Source of the DNA: Psychrobacter sp. P11G3
Lineage (GTDB): Bacteria > Pseudomonadota > Gammaproteobacteria > Pseudomonadales > Moraxellaceae
Length of the DNA stretch: 64,000 nucleotides
Assembly: GCF_001435845.1 (NCBI RefSeq)
Contig: NZ_CM003596.1
Coordinates: forward strand, 1,798,001 to 1,862,000
Direction: 5' to 3'
Shown: positions 54,201 through 62,381 of the stretch, one piece after another
Position numbering within the stretch: position 1 is the stretch's first letter
Layout of the letters: each line of letters begins with the position of its first letter
The notes under the pieces: model-generated
Seen by the model: only the letters and a program-made list of their open reading frames with translations
The model's database searches: none
Told to the model about the DNA's origin: nothing
Program-made: the position numbers and the translations under genes

Positions 54201-55445
54201 AACGTTGGTCGCGATAACAATACGGCGACCTCGACCCGATGGCTGAAAGATACGCTGCTGCTCTTCATAAGTCTGCCGTGCAAATAGTGGCAGTACTTCG
54301 GTATGGCGCGGGCCATGACGCTCAAGCACTTCTTGCGTTTCGCGAATCTCCGCTTCAGTCGCAGCAAATATCAAAATATCAGCTTGATCGGCGTGACCTT
54401 TACTCTGCGCATCGCTAAAGCACTCTTCGACAGCGGCAACCACAGCACGCGGCAGGTTCTCTTCAAAATCATCGTAGCTGTCATCTTCCGAGCTATTTAC
54501 TGGCTCATCTGTCAACGGACGATAACGGACTTCTACTGGAAAGCTACGCCCTTCTACATTAAAAATAGGCGCAGGAACTTGCCGTTTAAGCTTATTGTCA
54601 TAACGGCTGAAGTATTCACTAAAGCGCTTGGTATCAAGAGTCGCCGAGGTAATAATGACTTTTAAATCTGGGCGCTTGGGCAGCATCTTTTTGAGATAAC
54701 CCATAATAAAATCGATGTTTAAGCTACGCTCATGCGCCTCATCGATAATAATCGTATCGTACTTACTCAAAAACCGATCATGACCCAACTCAGCGAGCAA
54801 AATACCATCCGTCATTAGCTTTACAATAGATTGCGCTGTCCCTTGCTCATTAAAGCGAATCTTAAAACTGACCGTATTACCTAATGGCTCACCCAGCTCT
54901 TCTGCGATACGGTTTGCTACACTACGAGCAGCCAATCGTCTTGGCTGTGTATGACCTATCTGCCCTGTAATACCGCGCCCTGCTAGCATTGCAAGCTTAG
55001 GCAACTGCGTCGTTTTACCAGAACCCGTCTCACCAGCAACGATAATGACTTGATTATCGATAATCGCTTGTACTAAGTCTTCTGCGCGTTGGCTAACAGG
55101 CAGATCCAGATTTAGCTTGGCAGGTAAATCACTTGGAATACTATCGATACGTGCCTGCACAGCTTCTTGAGAACGCGTTTTAATTTTTTCGTACTGAGCA
55201 CGTTTCTTGGCGAGTACATCATCTGAATTATTCTTTTGCTCAGAATCATGATCAGATTTTTTATTTTTAGATACAGCAGCACGTGCCAGTTCTCGCTCAA
55301 GACGGCTTAAGTAATAGCTATCCTTGGCAAGTACTGGTAGATCCGCCAGTGGTACTGCTGGCTTCTTAGTATCTTGAGTTTCATTTACAGTAGATGCATC
55401 TGGATCGCTGTTTTTAGGAATATTGGGCTTAGAAGTATTGGGCAT
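51213..55445 (-). CDS. hrpA: ATP-dependent RNA helicase HrpA
   Basis: A 1410-residue DEAH-box helicase. Walker A is GETGSGKT (138-145), the DEAH box is at 235-238 ([15 protein letters not shown]), SAT follows ([11 protein letters not shown]), and motif VI appears in [20 protein letters not shown]. After the RecA pair come the HA2/OB region and the long HrpA-specific C-terminal half (DUF3418). HrpA rescues stalled ribosomes and handles mRNA in E. coli, where it is about 1300 residues. The extra 100 residues are an acidic, polar N-terminus (residues 1-90). No ribosome site is clear upstream. Confidence 0.96.
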   Translation of the reverse strand: [1410 protein letters not shown]

Positions 55446-55651
55446 ATTTGCTTAGGCTATTTATTATGTAGAAGTGGTTAGATTATGGGGGTAATTGGGG
55501 TATGATTCAAGTTAGTCGAGTCCTGATTGCTCTTGTATCAATAATGCTGAAACTATCACACATTACAGAACGTATCCGAACTTAAGTTATCCAGTAAGTT
55601 CATTTAATCAAGCATGTATTGGGTTACTTTTATAAAATTTAGATGAACCTA

Positions 55652-56242
55652 TTATAGCGCCAATTTCTTTAAATTCTTGATGCTTAGATAGCCAACATAT
55701 TCTTTGTCTTCGCAAGCATTCAGCTCATCTATATCACTGATAGGCTCAATCGAAAGTCGAACATTTGAGAGAAGATCATTTACGTTATATATGTCATCTA
55801 TATCTACTGCAAACTTATCATCGATATGTGAGGCAGCATCAAAAGGTGATGTTTCATCTTTAAAAGTAAATTGCTTATAAAAATCACTGTTCTTCGCTTG
55901 TTTGATCGCGTCAGCTTGGTTAGGTGCAACGATGAGTAGCTTATAATGGAATTCTTCAAAACTGCCCTGCTGATAGCCACCTAGGTTGATAAAGAATAAC
56001 TTTAAGTCAGCAGCAGCCGTTATTTGCTGACTTGGTTCAATTAACTTGATGGCATAACTACCCACTTTAGTAATTGCTCGATATGAATCAATATGCCATT
56101 TATTTTTTACTTCAGGCCAATGCTCATTGATATCTCCTATCAAGTCACTCACCTGAGGGGCCACACCAAAGAAAATATCGTGTTGCTCAATCAGACGACC
56201 TTTAGGACGACCGCCCAGTTGAACCATATATAGTGTTAGCAT
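55652..56242 (-). CDS. DUF1543-family protein (internal duplication)
   Basis: A 196-residue protein of unknown function that fits DUF1543. Two related halves are visible: LYMVQLGGRPKGRLIEQHDI in the first and FFINLGGYQQGSFEEFHYKL in the second, both with a LGG-x5-E-x-H pattern followed by a hydrophobic strand (FFGVAP and LLIVAP). This suggests a duplicated domain. No membrane segment or signal. AAGGT precedes the ATG. It lies between hrpA and an alpha/beta hydrolase on the same strand, 69 bases after the latter. Confidence 0.8.
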   Translation of the reverse strand: MLTLYMVQLGGRPKGRLIEQHDIFFGVAPQVSDLIGDINEHWPEVKNKWHIDSYRAITKVGSYAIKLIEPSQQITAAADLKLFFINLGGYQQGSFEEFHYKLLIVAPNQADAIKQAKNSDFYKQFTFKDETSPFDAASHIDDKFAVDIDDIYNVNDLLSNVRLSIEPISDIDELNACEDKEYVGYLSIKNLKKLAL

Positions 56243-56311
56243 AAAACATTACCTTCTACATGTCTCTAGTGACAACGACTGTTAATTCACTAAAGCGTTT
56301 AAAATATTCAT

Positions 56312-57310
56312 TCAATTACTCGTTGGCTTATCCGCCAAAAACTGCTTTACAACGTCAACGGTTGCTAACGGATCTTCTTCGTGCGGTACATGACCTAAAT
56401 TATCAAATATCTTAAGCTGACTATTACGTATATCTCTATGAAATAACGCGGCGTTTTCTACAGGAATAAGATCATCTTTTGCACCCCATAAGATCAAAGT
56501 CGGTATGTCGAGCTGCTTTATCTGCGCTTGGTCACTGTCATCATCAGTCTCATTTAGGCGACGACTTAATGCTTGACGATTACCTTGGCGCAAAGTCAAT
56601 TCATAATATCTATCAACCAAGGCATCGTTTACTTTGCTATCATCGGCATACACGCTTAAAACGCTTTTCTCAACAATATTTCTGGGTAGGATACGATTTA
56701 AAATTGGTGACATCATTGGATATTTAGCAAGTTTAAAACCAATAGGAATATGTTTTGGCGTTGCTGGATAGCCAACTGAGTCTACTAATATTAACCGATC
56801 GACACGCTCAGGATACAAAGCGGCGGTGCGCCACGCTACCTTGCCTCCTAATGAATTACCGGCTAGCGTGACACGGTCCAGCTTTAAATGATTGAGTACT
56901 TCAATAACAAACGCCGCATAATTTTCGCTGCTATATTGTGTGCTCTCGTCCACATAAGGACCGGTCAAACCGAACCCTGGCAAATCCATGCTCACGACAC
57001 AGTATTGATCAGACAGCGCCTTGGTCCAGCCCTCCCATGTATGCAAACTCGCCGATGTACCATGCAATAAAACGATTGTTTCGGGTCGGTTTTTTTCGGC
57101 TGCATCGCCACGATTTGTACGACAATTAGCTGACTGCGATACATGCGCCTGCATACCTTGTATGTTTATAAATTCGCTGTTGGGTAGTTGCCATTGTTTT
57201 AGCTCAGCGACAGTACGATCAGGTGCCCAGTATTTTGCTATAAATACCATTATCACAGCAATTGCGCCTAGCACTATGAGAACAATTGCTTTCAATAAAT
57301 ACTGTGTCAT
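56312..57310 (-). CDS. Alpha/beta hydrolase, membrane-anchored
   Basis: A 332-residue hydrolase. I start at MTQYLLKAIV (ATG 57310); a start at 57352 adds 14 residues. One N-terminal helix (about 4-25) anchors it in the membrane, with the hydrolase domain from about 78. Oxyanion HGT (83-85), nucleophile Ser153 in GNSLGG, the acid Asp in WGAKDDLIPVENA and His in LGHVPHEEDP give the full triad. The domain resembles lipase/esterase and haloalkane-type hydrolases; substrate unknown. A hairpin terminator lies beyond its start side, belonging to the DASS gene. Confidence 0.88.
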   Translation of the reverse strand: MTQYLLKAIVLIVLGAIAVIMVFIAKYWAPDRTVAELKQWQLPNSEFINIQGMQAHVSQSANCRTNRGDAAEKNRPETIVLLHGTSASLHTWEGWTKALSDQYCVVSMDLPGFGLTGPYVDESTQYSSENYAAFVIEVLNHLKLDRVTLAGNSLGGKVAWRTAALYPERVDRLILVDSVGYPATPKHIPIGFKLAKYPMMSPILNRILPRNIVEKSVLSVYADDSKVNDALVDRYYELTLRQGNRQALSRRLNETDDDSDQAQIKQLDIPTLILWGAKDDLIPVENAALFHRDIRNSQLKIFDNLGHVPHEEDPLATVDVVKQFLADKPTSN

Positions 57311-57382
57311 GTGATCAAATCCATTTAATAAGATGACGTTAATAATAAACATTCTATACCGTTATCTCGTATGATAAGCCAT

Positions 57383-57425
57383 AAAAAACCCGACGTTTAA
57401 GAATCACTTAAACATCGGGGTTTTT
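57383..57425 (-). terminator. Hairpin terminator after the DASS gene
   Basis: A stem of about 19 positions with two mismatches (57383-57401 with 57407-57425), loop AATCA, and A/T runs. On the minus strand it follows the anion transporter gene. Confidence 0.85.
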
Positions 57426-57465
57426 AGCATTTGTACATATGACTGTGTCTACATGAGCTATTTAA

Positions 57466-58887
57466 CTACAATAAGAAAAAGTATGCCCAACACCCAATGA
57501 TGATAGTAGAGATAATATTAAGGATGACACCTGTACGTATCATTTCTGTTTGCTTGATCAAACCTGTACCAAACACAATAGCATTCGGCGGCGTGGCAAC
57601 TGGTAGCATAAAGGCACAAGACGCACCGATACCAATAATAAGTACTAAGACCTCACTCGGTATACCCATATGCTCGGCAATTGCCACAAACACAGGTACT
57701 AAGAGCGCGGCTGAAGCCGTATTTGATGCAAACTCTGTTAAGAAAATAATAAAGGCTGAGATTGCAAGCATCACCACCAATAGTGGTGCTGTTTGTAAGC
57801 CATTAGCAACCGTCTCGCCCAACACTAATGACGCACCTGATACTTTTAGGATATTTGATAGCGCAATACCGCCACCAAATAACATGAGTACGCCCCAATC
57901 CGTGTTGTCTGATACTTGTTTCCAAGAAACTAGACCCAAGCTCACGACCGCCACTGCTGCAAGCAACGCAACAACAGCATCTGTATCTTCGATACCAACT
58001 GCAGCCCCAATTTGTTTAGACAACATCCAGCTAGCTGCCGTGACAATGAAAACAGTAATTGTTAATACGCGTGTCTTGGTCCAAGGAATAACTTCATCTT
58101 GCTCTAGCTTCATAGTACGGTTTAGGTTCGGCTTTAGATACAAATACATCGCACCCAACAGTACTGGTAATAGTATCAGCATCATTGGAATACCAAACTT
58201 CATCCAATCAACAAATGCGATATCCAATGCTTTTGCAGCAATGGCATTTGGTGGCGAGCCGACAATCGTGCCCAAACCACCCAAACTTGCTGAATAAGCA
58301 ATACCAAGCAGTACAAACACAAAAGTACCGCGATCTTCTTTACTATCAACTTGCGTTAAAATACCGAGTGCCAATGGGAGCATCATTGCCGTTGTCGCTG
58401 TATTCGATATCCACATGGACAAGAATGCAGTCACACCAAATATCAAAAATACTGCTGTACTGAGCTTACCACCCGACAACGATAGAATTTTTAACGCGAT
58501 TTTTCTATCGAGCTTTTGTACATGTAACGCGGCAGCCAAGGCAAAACCACCAAAGAAGAGATAAATAATGGGGCTGGCAAAGCTCTGCAGACCGACTTCA
58601 GCATTAAAATCAGGAATGCCAACCAAAGTACCAACTACAACCACTAAAATCGCAGTGATAGTGACGTGTATCGCCTCAGTGAGCCATAGCACGCCAATAA
58701 AGAATAACAACGCTAACCCTTTATTTGCACTAACTTCAAATGGTAATACGCTATAAATAATAAAGCTAATGATTGCCGCGATGGCGACCACGATCAACCC
58801 TTTTCCCGTTCCCTTTGGGAATGTATCTGTAAATAAATACTCATTGCCATCATTAGGAAGATGGCTATCCAGTTTTTTCTCTGACAT
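57466..58887 (-). CDS. DASS-family (SLC13) anion:sodium symporter
   Basis: A 473-residue membrane transporter of the divalent anion:Na+ symporter family. The two SNT motifs that hold the carboxylate and sodium are seen: SNTATTAMMLP in the first half and SNTASAALLVP in the second. Hydrophobic helices fill the rest, with GTIVGSPPNAIAAKA and MLPVATPPNAIVFGTG as re-entrant hairpins. The family imports succinate, citrate, or sulfate. Position 42 kb from the cys genes gives no hint; dicarboxylates are likely. AGGAT precedes the ATG. Confidence 0.92.
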   Translation of the reverse strand: MSEKKLDSHLPNDGNEYLFTDTFPKGTGKGLIVVAIAAIISFIIYSVLPFEVSANKGLALLFFIGVLWLTEAIHVTITAILVVVVGTLVGIPDFNAEVGLQSFASPIIYLFFGGFALAAALHVQKLDRKIALKILSLSGGKLSTAVFLIFGVTAFLSMWISNTATTAMMLPLALGILTQVDSKEDRGTFVFVLLGIAYSASLGGLGTIVGSPPNAIAAKALDIAFVDWMKFGIPMMLILLPVLLGAMYLYLKPNLNRTMKLEQDEVIPWTKTRVLTITVFIVTAASWMLSKQIGAAVGIEDTDAVVALLAAVAVVSLGLVSWKQVSDNTDWGVLMLFGGGIALSNILKVSGASLVLGETVANGLQTAPLLVVMLAISAFIIFLTEFASNTASAALLVPVFVAIAEHMGIPSEVLVLIIGIGASCAFMLPVATPPNAIVFGTGLIKQTEMIRTGVILNIISTIIIGCWAYFFLL

Positions 58888-59262
58888 AAATTATCCTTAT
58901 TGCCTCCAGAGGGAATATGACGTCAAAAATTATTGCAATACACAATTATTGTATGACATCATGATATTCATATAGCGAATATTACGCGGGAAAATATCAT
59001 ATCAGAATAATTTATATATGAATACAATCTGATTAATTTTGTTTCTTTAGCTCATCTGTTTGATTCGTTAATAGCGATCACCCTTCGACTAGTTTTATTT
59101 TTAGACAATGGCTCTCTAACTGCTTTCATACAGACCTTGATTTATAAAAATTACATAAAGCCTCTAAACATTCATCATTTAGGGCTATACAAGCAAAAAC
59201 TGATACCACATAATCAAAAGGTTAAATAGAAAACTATCAATAAAAACAAAAGGAATAACTTT
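58888..59262. other. Intergenic region before the small ORF
   Basis: This 375-base AT-rich gap must hold promoters for the DASS transporter and the small protein gene. An 11-bp palindrome ACAATTATTGT lies at 58942-58952, close before the transporter start. I see no other gene or clear promoter. Confidence 0.35.
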
Positions 59263-59424
59263 ATGACAGACGCAAATAAAACTGATGCAACCACCAAAAT
59301 GGCACCAAAAGACATTAACCAAGATGGGTTGGCCGAAAAAGATCAACAGCGTACTGACGACTCTGTATTAGATATGATGCAAGGTATGCATGAACATGAA
59401 GATCATGAAGAAGATAGAAAATAA
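59263..59424 (+). CDS. Small acidic, His-rich protein (53 residues)
   Basis: The ATG at 59263 has AAGGA nine bases upstream, and the frame runs 53 codons to TAA. The protein is very hydrophilic. It has a DINQDGLAEKD stretch (17-27) that recalls an EF-hand loop but lacks the final Glu. The end GMHEHEDHEEDRK is rich in His, Glu and Asp and could bind metal. A strong terminator follows 60 bases later. No family is recognised. The ribosome site, terminator and balanced codons support a real gene, though it is too short to be certain. Confidence 0.65.
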   Translation: MTDANKTDATTKMAPKDINQDGLAEKDQQRTDDSVLDMMQGMHEHEDHEEDRK

Positions 59425-59485
59425 ATCTCATGAACAATGACATTTATCTTCATTTTTAAGTAGATTATGTTTATCTAGTACAAAC

Positions 59486-59530
59486 AAAAAAGATAGGCGT
59501 TTATCACTATGATAAGCGCCTATCTTTTTT
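59486..59530. terminator. Bidirectional hairpin terminator
   Basis: A 14-bp stem AAAAAAGATAGGCG/CGCCTATCTTTTTT, one T-G wobble, then TTATCA/TGATAA, closing on loop CTA. It serves the small ORF and the convergent YoaK-type gene. The stop codon of the latter lies in the loop. Confidence 0.93.
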
Positions 59531-60202
59531 TGGTTCCCTAACCTCTGGCAAATGATCTGAGACATAGTTGTACACAAATGCTGCTGTCGACACAATGGCG
59601 ATGGGAACAAACAAAGCATCATAGCTGACTTTTGCAAACAAGAAAGCCCCTACTGCGCTACCACCGCAAAAGCAATACCAAATAATAGCTTGAAACCCCA
59701 AGGTTGGCTTACTAATAGAGCGACCAGCAAGCCAGTTACCAATTGCCGCCCCCATGTCTGAGGTCAGCCCTGTCAAGTGAGTGGTACGAATGACCGCCCC
59801 ACTATAAGTTGCGACCATCGCATTTTGCAGTCCACATGCCATTGCTGCTGCTAATTGCCCCAAGTAATCATGCTGCTGATATAACCAATAACTCACCAAC
59901 AGTAGTGCTGCTTCTAGATATAGCGCTCGCCCATAACGACGACCGAGTTTCAATGATGTCTGTCCAATGACAAAGCCGCTTAGTATAGCCCCTGCCAAAA
60001 AGGACAGCAACAAGGTACCAATATATAAAATACTACGCGCGTCTGAATGAGCGATAGCCGCTGCAAATAAGCTTACATTGCCCGTGACATGTGACACTGA
60101 TAAATTGGCAAACCCCATTAACGCCGTCGTATTCACGCAACCAGCACTAAATGCCAATACTGCCCCGCCCCATAGTATCCACTTTGGTAACTTGGTTATC
60201 AT
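59507..60202 (-). CDS. DUF1275 (YoaK-like) membrane protein
   Basis: A 231-residue membrane protein with about six helices. The opening AGCVNTTALMGFANLSVSHV and TGNVSLFAAAI match DUF1275, as does ACGLQNAMVATYSGAVIRTTHLTG (a shorter part of this is quoted for identification). Family function is not established; some members are linked to transport. The stop TAG lies in the loop of the downstream terminator, so the C-terminus is translated through half of the hairpin. The ATG has AGGGAT directly upstream. Confidence 0.88.
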   Translation of the reverse strand: MITKLPKWILWGGAVLAFSAGCVNTTALMGFANLSVSHVTGNVSLFAAAIAHSDARSILYIGTLLLSFLAGAILSGFVIGQTSLKLGRRYGRALYLEAALLLVSYWLYQQHDYLGQLAAAMACGLQNAMVATYSGAVIRTTHLTGLTSDMGAAIGNWLAGRSISKPTLGFQAIIWYCFCGGSAVGAFLFAKVSYDALFVPIAIVSTAAFVYNYVSDHLPEVREPKKDRRLS

Positions 60203-60279
60203 ATCCCTCGTCCAAAGGCACGCAGTTAAAAAGGCGCATTGCTAAAAAAGCACGTAGCCAAAAAGACTCATAGTATAAC

Positions 60280-60311
60280 TAGAAAAGACAGCCAATTGGC
60301 TGTCTTTTCTA
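60280..60311 (-). terminator. Perfect 32-bp palindrome after fabI
   Basis: Bases 60280-60311 form a perfect palindrome, 16 bp each arm, with centre CCAATTGG. It lies 26 bases after the fabI stop on the minus strand and could form a hairpin with A/T-rich ends, hence a likely terminator. There is no T run beyond the stem. Confidence 0.75.
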
Positions 60312-60336
60312 TTATCAAACGAATCATCTATAACAA

Positions 60337-61146
60337 TTACTGTGCTGGTTCATCAAGCATCATCAACTGCTCGCTGATAGCGACGGTATTAAAACCTGCA
60401 TCAACGAACATAATCTCCCCTGTGATACCAGATGCCCAAGGCGACAATAGGAACAATGCGGCGTTACCTACTTCTGTCTGTGTGATATTGCGTTGTAATG
60501 GCGCAATTTTTTCGCTGATATCGAGCATTTTACGGAAAGATTTGATACCACTAGCCGCTAGCGTGCGGATAGGACCTGCAGATATCGCATTAACACGGAT
60601 ACCTTCACCGCCCATAGACGTTGCTAAATAACGAACGCTGGCTTCTAAACTGGCTTTTGCCATACCCATGACATTGTAGTTTGGCAATACTGAAATACTG
60701 CCTTCATAGGTCAATGTCAACATAGAACCATGGCGCATCGCTAGTAATTCACGAGCTGCTTTTGCCAATGCAACAAAGCTATAGCTAGAGATGTCATGCG
60801 CGATGTGGCTGCCTTCACGCGTAGTGGCATTCACAAAGTTACCATCTAGCTGATCCATCGGTGCAAATCCAATGGCGTGTACCACACCATCAATACCATC
60901 ACCCCAATGGGCAGTTACTTGCTCAAAGCACGCAGCAATAGATTCATCAGATGCTACGTCACATTCTAGAACCAAATCTGCTTCGAATTTTTCAGCGGCC
61001 ATATCGACGCGTTTTTTGATTTTGTCATTCGGGTAAGTCAGAATTAGTGAAGCCCCTTCGCGGTGTAGCGCTTCTGCGATAGCCCAAGCGATAGAGAGTT
61101 TACTTGCGATGCCAGTTACGACAAATCGTTGTCCTTGCAATAGCAT
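60337..61146 (-). CDS. fabI: Enoyl-ACP reductase (NADH), FabI
   Basis: A 269-residue SDR-type enzyme that performs the last reduction of fatty-acid elongation. Features are [20 protein letters not shown] (nucleotide site) and the Tyr157-x6-Lys164 catalytic pair in YNVMGMAK, with Tyr147 before it, one position offset from E. coli Fab[17 protein letters not shown] is typical. The C-terminus extends eight residues (LMMLDEPAQ). AAGGAAA precedes the ATG. It is the target of triclosan in other bacteria. It is not near other fab genes. Confidence 0.96.
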   Translation of the reverse strand: MLLQGQRFVVTGIASKLSIAWAIAEALHREGASLILTYPNDKIKKRVDMAAEKFEADLVLECDVASDESIAACFEQVTAHWGDGIDGVVHAIGFAPMDQLDGNFVNATTREGSHIAHDISSYSFVALAKAARELLAMRHGSMLTLTYEGSISVLPNYNVMGMAKASLEASVRYLATSMGGEGIRVNAISAGPIRTLAASGIKSFRKMLDISEKIAPLQRNITQTEVGNAALFLLSPWASGITGEIMFVDAGFNTVAISEQLMMLDEPAQ

Positions 61147-61585
61147 AAGATTTCCTTTTGAATCAATCGAGATGATTTAGAATAAGAATTTATTTAGAGT
61201 AATTAGAAGATTGAGACTACTAAATAGTACAAATGAAAAGATGAGTTATTATACACGAATTAATTTAAGTAAACAGTCGTAAACTGTATTTGGTTCTTGT
61301 TATTGGACTGACTAATACAAACAGCTAATAGAATAGAAATACCTAACAACGACTTATTGCTTAAAGTAGTATCGACAATGAGAGTTTTTCGCGAGTTATT
61401 AGATTGTATTTTAGCATCAACGCTTCAAGATAAAATACTCAGACTATAGTAGTTTGCTTATTTCATGAAAAAATCGCACTTCGAATATTAACACTACAAC
61501 CGTTTACATTAAGTACCAAGCACTCCTTTATTGATTAAAGACTCAACTGCTAGCTACAGCAGTATGAAGTTCAGCAGATTTCGAG
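61147..61585. other. Long divergent intergenic region between fabI and folE
   Basis: Most of this 440-base AT-rich stretch shows no gene. A small inverted repeat ACAGT/ACTGT lies at about 61273-61287. It should hold the fabI promoter, which I cannot pin down. No structured RNA is evident. Confidence 0.4.
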
Positions 61586-61591
61586 TATAAT
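61586..61591 (+). promoter_or_regulatory. Candidate -10 box of folE
   Basis: TATAAT lies about 100 bases before folE and 44 before a short leader ORF. A weak TATGAA is 17 bases upstream in the -35 position. Reasonable but unproven. Confidence 0.4.
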
Positions 61592-61634
61592 CACAGCCCT
61601 TCCCAGCTTGCACAATTTTTATAAGAGTCCTCAC

Positions 61635-61691
61635 ATGATAGGATTCAACGTTAAGCTACACCCACATTTTGGATGGCTGCCAAACTTATGA
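61635..61691 (+). CDS. Possible 18-residue leader peptide upstream of folE
   Basis: An ATG at 61635, with AAGAG nine bases upstream, opens 18 codons ending in TGA that overlaps the folE ATG at 61688 as ATGA. The peptide would be [18 protein letters not shown]. The overlap suggests translational coupling to folE, as seen for leader peptides. It could equally be chance. Confidence 0.3.
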   Translation: MIGFNVKLHPHFGWLPNL

Positions 61692-62284
61692 GTAACACCC
61701 CCATCATAACCCCAGATTATAAAGAAAGTACCGAATCTTATCGCCAACTGATTGCTTCAACTGGCGAAGACTTAGATCGTCCGGGTTTGCTAGATACGCC
61801 TGTACGTGCTGCAAAAGCTTTTGCCCATCTGACCCAAGGCTATCATCAAAGTATAGATGAAGTGGTCAATGATGCTGTGTTTCCATCAGCCAATCGCGAG
61901 CTGGTACTGGTACAGAACATTGAGTTTTATTCACTGTGTGAGCATCATATGCTACCGTTCCATGGTGTCGCTCATATCGGCTACTTACCTGACGGCCAAG
62001 TATTAGGACTGTCAAAATTTGCCCGTATCGTTGATATGTTTGCCCGTCGTTTGCAAATACAAGAAAACCTAAGTGAGCAGATTGCACAGACCATTATGGA
62101 TGTTACTGGCTGCCGCGGCGTCGCAGTCGTTATGGATGCATCGCACATGTGTATGATGATGCGCGGCGTTAGCAAACAGCATTCAACCACGCGTAGCACC
62201 GCGATGCTTGGCGAATATCAACACAATAATCAAGCACGTAATGAATTTTTGGGTGCGGTACCTAAGCGTCAACCAGCGTTTTAA
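61688..62284 (+). CDS. folE: GTP cyclohydrolase I (FolE type IA)
   Basis: A 198-residue enzyme that turns GTP into dihydroneopterin triphosphate, the first step of folate synthesis. Zinc ligands Cys84, His87 ([10 protein letters not shown]) and Cys155 ([10 protein letters not shown]) are all present, marking the zinc-dependent type [12 protein letters not shown] and the catalytic His in ASHM are family features. An ATG at 61673 (MAAKL before MSNTP) is an alternative start; I prefer 61688 because of the overlapping leader ORF and family length. A strong terminator follows. Confidence 0.95.
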   Translation: MSNTPIITPDYKESTESYRQLIASTGEDLDRPGLLDTPVRAAKAFAHLTQGYHQSIDEVVNDAVFPSANRELVLVQNIEFYSLCEHHMLPFHGVAHIGYLPDGQVLGLSKFARIVDMFARRLQIQENLSEQIAQTIMDVTGCRGVAVVMDASHMCMMMRGVSKQHSTTRSTAMLGEYQHNNQARNEFLGAVPKRQPAF

Positions 62285-62317
62285 GTTGCTGTTAGTTGCC
62301 TAGGCTGTTGTGAATAA

Positions 62318-62364
62318 CAACCAAATAAAAAGGACGCATATGATGCGTCCTTTTTATTTGGTTG
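62318..62364. terminator. Bidirectional hairpin terminator
   Basis: A perfect 22-bp stem (62318-62339 with 62343-62364) and three-base loop ATG, with GGACGCAT in the top and A/T runs below. It separates folE and convergent msrAB. Confidence 0.96.
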
Positions 62365-62381
62365 ACTGATAGGAAATAGTA

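Noticed and set aside
54303..54665. 120-codon plus-strand ORF inside hrpA
   Set aside because: It is antisense to the conserved helicase core and has no ribosome site or recognisable motif.
57497..58297. 266-codon plus-strand ORF opposite the DASS transporter
   Set aside because: It mirrors a hydrophobic transporter gene with clear family motifs on the minus strand; the antisense protein resembles nothing and has no ribosome site.
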